Source: Quercus robur
Taxonomy: Eukaryota > Streptophyta > Magnoliopsida > Fagales > Fagaceae
Assembly (NCBI RefSeq): GCF_932294415.1
Contig: NC_065535.1
Coordinates: 93,450,862-93,514,861, forward strand
Length of the DNA: 64,000 nt
Reading direction: 5' to 3'
The position numbers and the translations under genes are program-made. The stretch's first letter is position 1, and the number at the start of each line of letters is the position of its first letter. Positions 26,376 to 37,345 of this stretch are shown one piece after another. Under the pieces are notes generated by a model. The model did not search any database. It saw only the letters and a list, made by a program, of their open reading frames with translations, and was not told the DNA's origin.

Positions 26376-27018
26376 TTTATTTGTAAAGGTGAGAGCTCAA
26401 GGTGATGTAGTTTGAACTTTGAATCATAGTCTTCAAGAGTTATCTTAGTTCATATTCATCCCTTGTGTTGATTGGATAAGTGTGCATATCATAAAAATTC
26501 AAAAAAGAAAGATGAAAAATCAGATCAGGGCATTGAAGTGTCGATTGGAGGGAGTGTCCATGGGCACTCTGATTTCTGGTCAAAGTGCCAATTGGCACTG
26601 TAACCCAGGTTTATCCAATTTCTACTATTTTTTATTTTGCTCAAAATTCTAATAAGTTTTTCTAGATAAATATAAGTTTTGTCTAGCATTTGAAGGGAGA
26701 GAGAGAGAGTCAACAATATTGAATAATTGTTGCAAGTGTCTGATACAACATAATAGCCTACAGGGCACAAAATTGATCCCTTCATATTTCAACCATTATG
26801 ATCTATAATCCAGTGGCAGAGATTTTAAAACCAAACCAAATGAATATAGAATAATGTATGATTTGCAAATCTGAGTTGCAGAACATCAACTATACATCAA
26901 CCACAACTCCTATTTACCTGCCAACTGGGTTGAGAAAAGAAAAAGAATACACACAAAAAATATAAAAGGAAGACGGAATAAAAAGAATAGTTACATAACA
27001 ATTGGTTTATATCTCCTA

Positions 27019-27057
27019 TTATAACAGGTGTGCCCACATGTTCATATCCTGAAGTTT
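27019..27057 (-). other. Alternative last exon of the DTX45-type gene
   Basis: An acceptor CTGCAG precedes KLQDMNMWAHLL and a stop (TAA at 27021-27019). It would join in frame to exon 13 if the donor AAG|GTTAGT at 27846/27845 is used instead of reading through to the TAA at 27839-27837. The 0.8-kb intron would hold repeat-like sequence. The splice sites are good, but use is unproven. Confidence 0.4.
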
Positions 27058-27836
27058 CTGCAGCTCAAATGGCAACCTGATACAGAAGTAAATAAAAAAC
27101 TATAAGACCCCAAAATTGGATAGTAGGAATTAACAAAAGGTTAGTATATGCTGTTTCATCACATGAGAAAGAGAGAATCCTCTCCACAATGAACTAACTC
27201 AGTTTATAGAATCAATATTTTAGGTTCATCAAAAAGCTGTAGTGGTGAAGGCACCCTTGCTCTCTTTATCCTAGAATCTAGATTCTGGTGGGACCTCCAT
27301 TAACAAAAATTGAGCCATCCTACCTAGCATTTTTCAACCATAGAAAGGGATTTTGTACATGATGTAGGACACAACATGGGGTCAATTTTTGTTGTATGTT
27401 AATCTTTGATATTTCGTGTAATATTATATGGTAGTGTATTAATTATGGTATTTGAGAATTTGGTTTATGGAGCCTATAAATTGGTCCCTATGTTGTAAAA
27501 TGAAAGTTGTAGTTTATTATCAACAAAAATTTTTCCAAGTTATTTTCTTTCATCTAGTGAATTTCAAAGCGTTTGTGATTTAAGGAGGCCCGTACTTTTA
27601 GCTAGAATGAGATTTTACCCTCACCGTCCTGTTTATATTGCAGTAACCTTTGGTAAGACTCTGTTGGAATCTTAGCTAGATATAATTTGCAGTTACACTA
27701 GCACAAAATATTGTGTCACAATATACGAATTGGTAATAAACATTCACATGAAGGCCATGGATTATAGATACGATGCTGTTTTAAGTATCTAACCTTAATA
27801 AACAAAACATTGTAAATAAAGAACTTGCTTCCTCTC

Positions 27837-30800
27837 TTAACTAACCTTTAAGCTAGGGATGTCCTCCTGCAAGAACCACCATGGACCATTTTTGGATGAT
27901 AATCTGAAAGCACAAAAGTGGCCAGTTGGAATTTAGTCCATCACACATGCTAATACTATGGCCAGAATAACATGATAATATCAATCTCATGAGATCTTGT
28001 AAGTGAAGTCAATATCAAAGTTTATTTTCCACTAAGAAAAATGAACAATTAAATTTAACGAGTGTTGCTAAGAGCAAAATCTTAATATTCATATCCAAAT
28101 TCATCCAGTGCCTACTAAAGTGTCGTTGATATGCAGAAACCTCAAATAAATACAGTAGAATCACATTAATACAAGTGTGCGATGAGCTTGACCCAAAGTT
28201 TGATTATCTATGTGCCATATGAACTTGAATCATAGCTTGTAAATGTCCAATTTAACCTTGTAGCAATTTGCAAAGGATAGTGATGGTAAAGAGAGAGAAA
28301 AAAGATTTTGCACAATTCAGCACGTACCTCATGTATCCAGCCACTGTTCGCAGGCCCATGAAAAGAGTTAAACCAGACCAAACACCCGAAAGACCAATAA
28401 CAGAGGGAGCATAGAGCAAAAATGCAGAAGAAATTGCCCCTACCACCATCTGAAAATTATTTGCATATGTTAAAAGAAATGATATAAACTAATCGAATGG
28501 GTTAATATCAAGGCCACTATCTTATCAAAATAGTTAATCAATATGACAAGGCAGCTTACCATAGAGATAGCTGCATATGAAAAGTCTGAAATTCCATAAT
28601 GGAGGCCATCAAATATATAAGCCAGAGCATTGATAGGTTGACTGGCACTGACAAACTGTAGCAGATTTAGGCAGGAGCTTATAAACAAAATGATGAAACA
28701 AATAACAAAAATTGGACACGATCCAAGGCTAACAGAGATACATACCAACAACCCGGATCTTACAATTCCTAACACTTCAGAATCATTAGTGAACAATGTA
28801 GCTAATGACCCAAAAGACACGCCCAATATGATAGCTAAGGAAACGCCAGTGAATAGCCCTGTCTGAGGAAACATATATGATGTTATAAAAAATACTCCCA
28901 AAGGGAGAAATGGGAAAAAAGAAACACATTCTTTCAATTGCAAGGTATGTGCTAAAACTAAAACAATAACCACATGCAATAAGTCACCTTTAAAGCAAAG
29001 TAAGTGATTTCTTTCACAGTGCTGTAGTCACCTTTAGCAAGGGCACTTGCAATAAGAGCCTACATTCAATAAATGCTCTTCAATAATTTGGTAAATTAAT
29101 GTAAACATGTAAAATAATAATGCAATCACAAGATTTAACAAGAACAAAGGCAAAGAAAAGGAATTTGCAATCATATGCAAACACCTTAACTGTGAGGACA
29201 ACAATAGGTACCAATGAAACTTTTTAATTTAACTCCAGAATATTAAAAACTGAGGTAGGCTACCCAAGGAGTTTCTAGTCATGAAAATTAAAGGCAATGG
29301 ATTGCCAATGTATCAACCTTAATCTCTCTTTAATATATACAAGTGTAACAGGATGTTACCATATTTAGAAATTTATGAAAATAACAAAGTTAGGAGACTC
29401 TGAATGGCGCAAGAAGGGAGGATTTATAGGAGATTTATAGAAAAGGTTTGTGATTACACATTGCATACCTGACCAGATGCAGCTTGTGCATCAGCAAGGA
29501 GAGATACAGATAACCACACTTGCAAGCATATCTGATGAGCTGCCATTGCTAATGGTCCAAGACGAGCAGCCATTGATGTGCTCAAAGTTATTGTCAAAAC
29601 AGCAGCTAGGGTTCTCCCAAGAAGAAAACCACCTAAGGAAAAAATTCTGGTATGTGAGTGATCAATGCACAAAGAATTAGATACTGTCATATACATTGAA
29701 AGTGGAAAAAATAAATGTGCTCATTCACCATTTGACAAGTGGTAGTTTAGCATGGTATTAGAGCAGTGGTCCTGAGTTTGAACTTTGTCTTCATCTTCCC
29801 TCCCATTTGAAAGTTAAACATTCCACATGTTGGGACTTGGGACCCACTTATTAAGACGGAGTTTGGGCCCACAGATGAGGTGGTATATTAAAATAATGGT
29901 TAAGTGATTATATTCACCATTTCCTAGCATGTTATGTAGCTTCGAATTTTGTCTAGAAACATCAAAGCATTATTAAAAAACCAGTCAATCAATCCAGAAA
30001 ATGCAAAATTTTGATTGTCCCACTTTTTGGACTATATAACATGAGAAACACATAACAGATCTAATTAAAGGAGAGAATGACTTCCATTATAGCTGCATGG
30101 AATCAGCAAAAGAGTCAAAGAAGATGTCCCTAAACCAAATATAAGAGCAGAACAAAACTCACCAGATTTTAGGTAGCCACCAAAATGCAAACTTTTCGCA
30201 CTGGGAACTGATAATACAGTCCTTTTATTAAGATACCAGATCATCAAAATGGTGACAATGTATCTGGAAAATGTGAAAGCATATAGTTTCAGTTATGAGG
30301 CTATGAATAACAGAAGCAAAAGGAAGAACTCTAACAGTTGAAGTACATACTGAGAGACAACAGTAGATATGGCAGCACCAGTTACTCCCAAGCGAAAATA
30401 ATACATAAGTAAAGGAAATAAAAACACAGCTGACAAATTTCCGATTCCTGCAAATAAGTCATCTACATCCATTAGTTAGTTAACAAAAAATCTGATAGAT
30501 AATGCTGAATTGGAGGTCTGCTTGGTTGTAAGCAAAAGATTCAATCCATGGGAACTGGCATGTGTAGAATAACAACTACTTTGTGATAGAAACAATAAGG
30601 TGCTAAACCAATATCAACGGAGTTCTACGATAGATGAAATATTTAATAACAGAAATTGAATAAAGTGACTTCATTTTTATGATTTCATATATCACTTTCA
30701 TTGCATCATTGTGGCCATCTTACTAAATTCATTAAGAAAAATAAATTATATGTAATGTAGTTGTATGTTCTTGCACATGTGATGTTTGACATTATCAGGT

Positions 30801-33800
30801 CCTTATTTAATGTTATATTCCAATGAGATCAAAGGAAAGCCAGGGAAAGAGGGGATTGGGGGGGGGGGGGGGGTGGTTACTGTTAGGGAGACGACACCCT
30901 GGGAACACTTCAATTGAGCCCTTATATATCATATAGGGACACTACATAACCCGAGTTTAAGCCTATGAGATTGGATCCAATTATGTTATATTAATTTCTC
31001 TACTTCTTTAATTTTTCCCGCCCTCCATAGGAACCCTGTTCATATCTATGGGAATCTCGTGTTTTGCCATTCTTCATTGATCTAGCACTGTTGACAATGC
31101 TATATTCTAGGGCCTTTTTCCAAGATAATTTATATGGGCATTGTGGGCTTGCCTTGTATGATGCACAATTGTGTGAGCTCCAAGTGCACACATTTTGTCG
31201 CCACCTTGCCAAAACCTACCATAGCTCTTTTTTTTTTTTTTTTTGAGGAATAACCTACCATAGCTCTGATACCACCTGTTATGTAGATAACACCTTGGGG
31301 AGACTTCAATATAGACCTTAATATGTTATATGGTACAACACTTAACCCAAAAAATTAAGCCTATGGGTTTGGACCTAATTAGGTCATATTAATTCATCAG
31401 ATGAGCACTACTTGAAGCATTAGACATGTGACTAAAAGAGGGGGGCAAATATGTACAAAATCACAGGGTGGTTTATACAGCTATAATAGCTTTTAGCCGG
31501 CATATATATATATATATATATATAAATTAGGGTGGCTTAGTATGCATCAAAAAAATAGTTTTTTCTTTAAATCTTTCTACAAATGCTTTAAATAATATTA
31601 AAAAAAAGCCAAGATAAAATGACTGTTTTTGTGATATATGGATTTATGTTGGAACAGTGACACATGCTCATCGCATAAAATACCAGTGCAGTCCAATGAC
31701 ATTCATATTCCTTTCTGCATATAAGTTTCAGAAGGTAAGCTGAGCACTTGCCTAGACATAATACAGGGGTCTTTGTATCCTTAAATCCACGGAAGATGCC
31801 TTGAATGGCCAGAGAAACAACAACTGCAGGAGCACCAATTGCTCTAAGTTTAAGAAATTTTTCTGCTGGAATGCGCATGGATGAAGCCTTTTTACAGAAA
31901 TAAGTATTAGAAGTTAGTTCACTCTATAAATGGAAAATGGAATGTGAGATCAAAATTACAATGCAAATGTTACTCGTCAATAGGAGGTAAATAATAGGAA
32001 TGCACTAATATCATATGTACTCTTAACAAAGTTTTACTCACAGATGATATGCCCATAATGTTCAGAAATATTCCAGACCCCAAATACATTGCCAAAGCCT
32101 CAAAAGTACCAATTGCAACTGATAAAAGTAAGGCAGTAGAGACTGAGGGTAGAAGCTTTCTTTCACCCATTCCATCAAAAGCTGTACATCAATTATTTCA
32201 AATAGAGAACGAGATTCAATATTCTGGGTCAATTATCTTGTGTTTCATTTTTTTTCCCAATGTAAGCGAGGAACTCAATATGGCATGCTTTGAAGTTCAA
32301 GAGAAGAAAGTCTAGCATCTGTTGTGGTTTCACCTGAATTAGATTCCTTGCTTGCGCTCTTTGATATGTCTTCAGCCACAAATGATGTCGCAACACTGAG
32401 AAGAGGGATATTGAAAACCTTTGATATGATGTTGAAAATTGACATAGAAAGACCTGCTGATGCCAACTCCAAGGGCCCTTTTCAAATGGATAAAACCAAG
32501 GGCTTATTTAGCATATGCTAAAAAGGTACTTTTGCACAAAATATTAACTTTAGCCAAAGCAAGCAAGAATCAGTATGAGAAAGTAACCAATAAATGAAAA
32601 TCCAACTACACAGTCACCAAATTTCTTGCAATAGTTGTATGATGCATCATATTCCAAATATCTAATACGCCAAATGTGAACAACATAAGAGTATATAGGC
32701 CCAAAAATCCTAGAAGATTGATACTCCAAACTCTCAGATTCCATTTAGATCACAGGAAACAGGGTGGAATGGAAAGAAAAATGGTTAAAATTCTTATGAT
32801 AGGAAGCTAATTTCTCAAGCAATTAGATGGTTTTCCTTTCCCTCATTACTTCTGTGACAAAAAATGGAGCCTTTATAAACCATCCTACATGCTTCATATT
32901 CCAAGTGTGTCCCTCCCAATCAATCAATAAAATAATCTCTTGAATATGGAAGTGATTGAAGCCAATTGTGCATCAACTCAGTTTTGACTAAACCTAAACC
33001 AGACACTATAGTTGGTAGACAAAGCTGACAATATTTGATGACCAATTATGCACATCAACCAAAATCAAGACAAAAAATTGCTAATTAAGACAAAACAAAC
33101 TTAAGTAACAAAAATGACTCAAGCTTAAAGGAGCCCTGCAGCAATTTTAGATATGACACATGTCATTAAGCTGATTTCATCCCCACTATTTATGATTACA
33201 CATTGTTTGATCGTAGTGGTTTATTTGATAGAGAGAACTCATTGAGTAAAAAATCTAACCCAATCTTCCAATGTAAGCAGTTTCCATCAGTTGTGCCAAG
33301 GGCTCAATTGCTTGTCCAGCAATTGCTGGTACAGAAAGCATTATAAGCTCAGTTTGGACACTTGGAGTGTGTGATTCACTGGTTGAGAGTGTCTCATCAA
33401 TCTCACTGTAAAAATTTTCAGGAATTCAATAAAATTAACAAATCTAGAATCAAAAGATAAGCTCAGAACTTTGTAGCTAAAAAAAAGAAAAAGAAAAAAA
33501 GATAAGCTCAGGGCTTCACTGAGTTCTCCCACAGTGATGCAATACTATTCAAAGTACCAAATTTTTTAATTAATACTCAAAACTCATTTGTAATAACAAG
33601 TAGCAAAAATGAAAAAATAAAAAAGGTTTTTAAGTCTGGCATCTTACAAGATTCTCTTGCTCGGTATGGTCCCATTTTTGGATGCTACAATATCCTGAAC
33701 CTCCAAACTAGAAGCACTCAACTCATAATCTGATGTTTGTTGCTCACTAATCAACCCACATCGCCTAGCAACATTGCTAAACCTCAATTGTCTATTATCA

Positions 33801-33943
33801 CACGCTGCAAAGTAAGGAACATGATGACCTTCCCTTGAGATTTTGGACCCAAATCTTTTCGCCATGTTTTTAATTGACCTTCTTTCACATTTCTTAAAAT
33901 TAATTCCACAAGCCAGTGAACCAGACAGTTGGGTTATTTCCAT
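27837..33943 (-). CDS. DTX45: Plastid MATE carrier, DETOXIFICATION 45 type
   Basis: Thirteen exons on the minus strand give 1698 nt (565 aa): 33943-33648, 33405-33260, 32477-32334, 32181-32042, 31887-31752, 30447-30351, 30263-30163, 29632-29469, 29059-28988, 28862-28746, 28655-28560, 28449-28328 and 27903-27837. Residues 1 to about 95 are Ser/Arg-rich and look like a plastid transit region. The MATE fold follows: VPAIAGQAIEPLAQLMETAYIGRLG (about 125-148), FVAEDISK, GIFRGFKDTKTP, MAAHQICLQVWL and FDGLHYGISDFSYAA. MATE proteins are cation-coupled efflux carriers. This branch (DTX44/45) is plastid-predicted; the substrate cannot be read from sequence. The intron after exon 5 starts GCAAGT instead of GT. 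The first MATE repeat has a Lys/Ser-rich insert after FVAED, as in other DTX45 proteins. It appears intact. Confidence 0.93.
29734..29911. mobile_element. SINE-like insertion with 11-bp target duplication
   Basis: ATTCACCATTT at 29723-29733 and 29912-29922 flanks 178 bp. The insert has TAGTTTAGCATGG and GAGTTTGAACTT, which resemble weak A and B boxes, and ends near AATGGTTAAGTGATTA. A decayed relative appears in intron 2 of the acyl-activating enzyme gene (about 42200-42390). It is in DTX45 intron 7. Confidence 0.65.
30881..31399 (-). mobile_element. TRIM-like LTR element inside DTX45 intron 5
   Basis: Two direct repeats of about 120 bp (30881 to about 31002 and 31278-31399) both start TGTTA and share CACTTCAAT/GACTTCAAT, AAGCCTATG and ATATTAATT. 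On the minus strand the right copy is followed by TGGTATCAGAGC (31265-31276), the standard tRNA-Met primer-binding site. Next to the left copy is a purine-rich GGAGGGCGGGAAAAATTAAAG-like tract. The internal part is under 300 bp and non-coding. No matching 5-bp target duplication was found. Confidence 0.7.
31213..31267 (-). mobile_element. Ultra-short LINE-type insertion, 16-bp target duplication, nested in the TRIM
   Basis: AACCTACCATAGCTCT at 31213-31228 and 31252-31267 flanks 16 T plus GAGGAAT (minus strand ATTCCTC-poly(A)). It sits next to the TRIM primer-binding site, so it came after the TRIM. Confidence 0.85.
33452..33511 (+). mobile_element. Ultra-short LINE-type insertion in DTX45 intron 1
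   Basis: AAAAGATAAGCTCAG at 33452-33466 and 33497-33511 flanks AACTTTGTAGCT plus an A-rich tail. At least 11 bp of the duplication are unambiguous. Confidence 0.75.
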
Positions 33944-34940
33944 ATTGCAATAACCAAACTATGAAAAACTTCGACTCAGGAGCAAGATCCAAGGAAATCT
34001 CCTGCAAGTGATCAAACAGCATGTAAGTGACACTTAATACCACATCCAAAAAAGAACAAGTTACTAATACCATACCGTACCTTTCTTCTCATTCTTTCTT
34101 TGTTCACATTTATTCATATGAAAATGTGCTCTCATTCAAACTATGGTCAGAATTTTACAAAGTTCTTCCAACTCACTACATGGCAATTCAAAAGACTTTC
34201 TATGCGTACTTTTATCACACTACCTACCGAATAGTCAGGTGACTTGTTTAAATTATTTAATGAATCATGTAATTTAATACAAGTAGATGGTCTTTTGAAC
34301 TGCCACATAATGGGTTGGTTGGAGGAAATTCCTCAGATTTGTCCTTTGAAAACACTTTTGTTTCGTTTGGATGCTTAGAGAACATAGGAAAAAGGCTACC
34401 AGGAAACACCTCCACCAAAATGAAAACTACAATGTGGCATAGAATTCTTCCATACTATGAATTCCAAAACCACTTACACAGGTTACAGCAAAAAACTAAT
34501 TTAAAAAGTTCAATCTTTTCCCTCAAATTTTCTCAGAAACCAATTAGACAACTAACGGATAACAAACCTATAGTGATAACCTCTGCACTGCAACTGTTAA
34601 CTACTTCAAACCCATTACTCAGCAGTCAGCATTATCACCAAAATAACTCATTTCCGTCTGTTTGCTGAGAAAAACGTGTGGGAAAGAGAAAATTTTTAAA
34701 ATTTAAGGAGGTGGGTAAAATTTAAAAAAAAAAAAAAAAAAAACCCAAGACAGAATTTTATTCCAGCCATTGAAACACATAGTTAGCTACTAATGCAAAG
34801 GTTCATCGGAAAATTCCAAAATGTGGGTCACAGAGATTACCTGCGAAGCTGGTTTTAGCTGGAGGAAAGCTTAGTCAGAATTAAAGAACAAGCTTAACGA
34901 ATGGCTGTGGTTGTGTGTGTGTGTGTGTGTGTGTGTTTTT
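33944..34940 (-). promoter_or_regulatory. DTX45 5' region with probable leader intron and (GT)n tract
   Basis: On the minus strand, a possible leader exon near 34890-34845 ends CGCAG|GTAATC. An acceptor TTGCAG near 34003 lies 60 bp before the ATG, so a leader intron of about 0.84 kb is plausible. A (GT)12-type tract at about 34913-34936 lies at the presumed promoter. Transcript support is needed for the exon. Confidence 0.4.
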
Positions 34941-35216
34941 CTACTATTTTTCTTAAAATGTGATTGCTACAATGTCACACTTTTGGCGTTGGAGATTATA
35001 TATTATGGTGTGTGAGACTGAGTAGGTGACTGTGTGAATTATTAGTCTGTTGAGCACATTTATTGCGTTTGTTAGACTTATGAGCAAATGGCAGAAAAGT
35101 TGATATGTATTTAGTGATGTCTTAATCAAACACGTTCTGGCAGCAATAATTAGCATAGTATGAGCACCATACAAAGCAAATTACAGCCCAGGGATATCAC
35201 ATGTCATGTTATAACC

Positions 35217-35266
35217 ATGTATTACATTTTTCAGCCAAAAAAAACCAAAAAAAATGTATTACATTT
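35217..35266 (+). mobile_element. Ultra-short LINE-type insertion, 13-bp target duplication
   Basis: ATGTATTACATTT at 35217-35229 and 35254-35266 flanks TTCAGCC plus an A-rich tail. Confidence 0.8.
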
Positions 35267-35357
35267 ATGGGGGTAGCATGGGGTATAGGATAGTGCTATG
35301 GCTTATTCAACTTTGTGAGTAGGAAGTTATTATTGTCACTCGTAAATAGAGTGGTAA

Positions 35358-35462
35358 GATTTAGCTCCAGTGCACTGGAGCTGACACGATTTGAATACAT
35401 GACATGTATTTGATTTTTATCATGTGTTTGAATCGTGTCGGTTTCAGTGCACTGGAGCATGG
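35358..35462. mobile_element. Fold-back MITE of about 105 bp
   Basis: Arms CTCCAGTGCACTGGAGCTGA plus CACGATTTGAATACATG pair with CATGTGTTTGAATCGTGTCG plus GTTTCAGTGCACTGGAG. The tip of the left arm is itself palindromic (CTCCAGTGCACTGGAG). No coding content. Confidence 0.7.
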
Positions 35463-35630
35463 GAGGTAAGTCAAGTCCTAAATGGAAAAGTCACATTTTG
35501 ATCTTTACTCCTATCTATTTTTAAAGAAAGCAAAAGAAAAAAATATTTACCCTTTATGGTTCATCTAAAGTACCAATTGGTTTTAGTTTAAGTGGGATTC
35601 GAACCTATGTCATTTATGGGTTGGCAAAAA

Positions 35631-35668
35631 ACTATATTAGTTTTTATTTTTAATAGACTATATTAGTT
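35631..35668 (-). mobile_element. Ultra-short insertion, 12-bp target duplication
   Basis: ACTATATTAGTT at 35631-35642 and 35657-35668 flanks TTTATTTTTAATAG (14 bp). Confidence 0.65.
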
Positions 35669-35940
35669 GAACAAATAAGAAACACAACATATCATTTAAT
35701 GTGTTTAAAAAGTCAATGCATTTTTTCATTAGCTTTATTTGAGTTTAAACTAAAGATAGCTGGTTTTAAAAATTTACTCTTTTTATTAAAAACACAATGT
35801 ATTCAATAATGTTCTTTTAAAAAGTTAAAATTTTTAATAGGGATTAACAAAAAAGGGGAGAGGAATTATGAAATGGAAAATAATAAAATTACGATCAAGT
35901 TTGTTACAATTAAATTATCTATAAATAAATATACTTAACT

Positions 35941-36676
35941 ATTTGTTTGGTTGAGAGTGAAAAAGTGGAGAGATGAAAAAAATGAGTTTGAATAAATTTA
36001 CTCATAAGTCATATACCATTGTTAAAGAATAATGTCCAATTAAAACAAAAAAGCAACAAATAATTACGAAAGAAAAAAAGCAATCACCCAAATTTATTAA
36101 GAAAAAAAATTATGTCTAAAAAAAAAGCACATCTAGTTAAAAAAAAAAAGTATCATGCCAGAAAATCAAAAGAAAAAAAAAGAATAGAAAAAAAAAGGAA
36201 GAAATAAAAGAAGGGCAACGTTACTGCCCAGAAGAGGGAAAAAAAAGATGCCCAGGCCTAGAAAATCAAAAGAAGAAAAAAAAAGAAAGAAAGAAAGTAA
36301 CGTAGCCCAGGAAAAAAAAAGAAAAAAAAGAAAAGAAAGAAGAGGCAACGTTGCCAAAAAAAAAAAAAAAAAAAAAAGAGCAACAAGGCAACGTTAGAGG
36401 AAGAAAAAAATAATAATAAATGCAACTTGAAGAAGCCCATGTGCACATGCATATGGGCATTTTTGTCAATCAAGAAAAAATATATTCCCACTCAGTTTTC
36501 TCTTTATTTCGGGGAGAAAACTTTTTGATGGATCTGGGGAGAAAATACTTAGACTCTACTAATTTATTTTTTTTCTTCTTTATCTAACCAAACACACTCA
36601 AAAAAAATTTTTGTTCCTATTTTTTTTCCAAAGTTTTTCATCTATCTTATTTCACTTCTAAACAAACACACCCTAA
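35941..36676. mobile_element. Possible TIR element with purine-rich interior
   Basis: The left end has TTTGTTTGGTTGAGAGTGAA and the right end, read in reverse, has GTGTTTGTTTAGAAGTGAAA. The interior (36160-36420) is an A/G-rich tract containing GGCAACGTT three times. Long poly-Phe open frames on the minus strand here are composition artefacts. Confidence 0.45.
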
Positions 36677-36847
36677 AAGTTTGATACCATAATAATAGTT
36701 AATAAATTGATTTTTTGTTTTACATATGATCTGCTAAGTCAAAAGAAAGAAATGATTTCTTGTGCTTTTAATTTATGACTAGTTATAGGGGTTGGTCCTG
36801 TTCTAACACCGAGAATAACGTGAACAAAATGATTGAATTGTGCTTTT

Positions 36848-36902
36848 AATTTATGACTAATAATAATAATAATAATAATTTTTTTGAGGAACAATTTATA
36901 AC
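36848..36902 (-). mobile_element. Ultra-short insertion with (TTA)n tail
   Basis: AATTTATGAC (36848-36857) and AATTTATAAC (36893-36902) differ at one base. They flank (TAA)n, a T run and GAGGAAC, which on the minus strand is GTTCCTC-poly(A)-(TTA)n. Confidence 0.55.
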
Positions 36903-37171
36903 AAATTATTAGATGCTGGTTTTGAGTCTTTTGACATTATTGTCCATTGCTTTGAAACTCTCAACCAGATTTGTCGGTTCAATTCATTCGATTTTGAATC
37001 TTCCTCTATATATTTTATCATTGAAAATAAGGAGAAATTGTCAAAATACTAGGCCATAAATACTTTTTACAATTTTATTCATAATTATTGTTTATTTGAA
37101 ATTTTGAATTGTGATTAAAGTAAAATGCATTGATTCGATCACATTATATATATTATAAATTGATAATAAAA

Positions 37172-37217
37172 AAATACTATTAATAATTTTTTTTAGAAAC
37201 AAATACTATTAATAATT
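37172..37217 (-). mobile_element. Ultra-short LINE-type insertion, 17-bp target duplication
   Basis: AAATACTATTAATAATT at 37172-37188 and 37201-37217 flanks only TTTTTTAGAAAC (12 bp). Confidence 0.8.
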
Positions 37218-37239
37218 GGAAAATATATATTATATTATA

Positions 37240-37345
37240 TGTGTGTTAAACTCCCTCCAATAGAGAATTGAACTCCGACCTTTGTCTTTCACACCTTACA
37301 AGTACTTATACTTATAAAGTGACTATCGTATTAAAGATGTGCGGT
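37240..37345 (-). mobile_element. SINE family copy 1 (minus)
   Basis: Fragment with the family core (B-box-like GTTCAAT region, then TATAAGTACTTGTAAG in reverse orientation, then GTCACTT). Family members are compared in the 49612-49772 entry. Confidence 0.55.

Noticed and set aside
36166-36491. Long open frames rich in Phe, Leu and Ser on the minus strand
   Set aside because: They are produced by an A/G-rich low-complexity tract and show no domain or gene structure.
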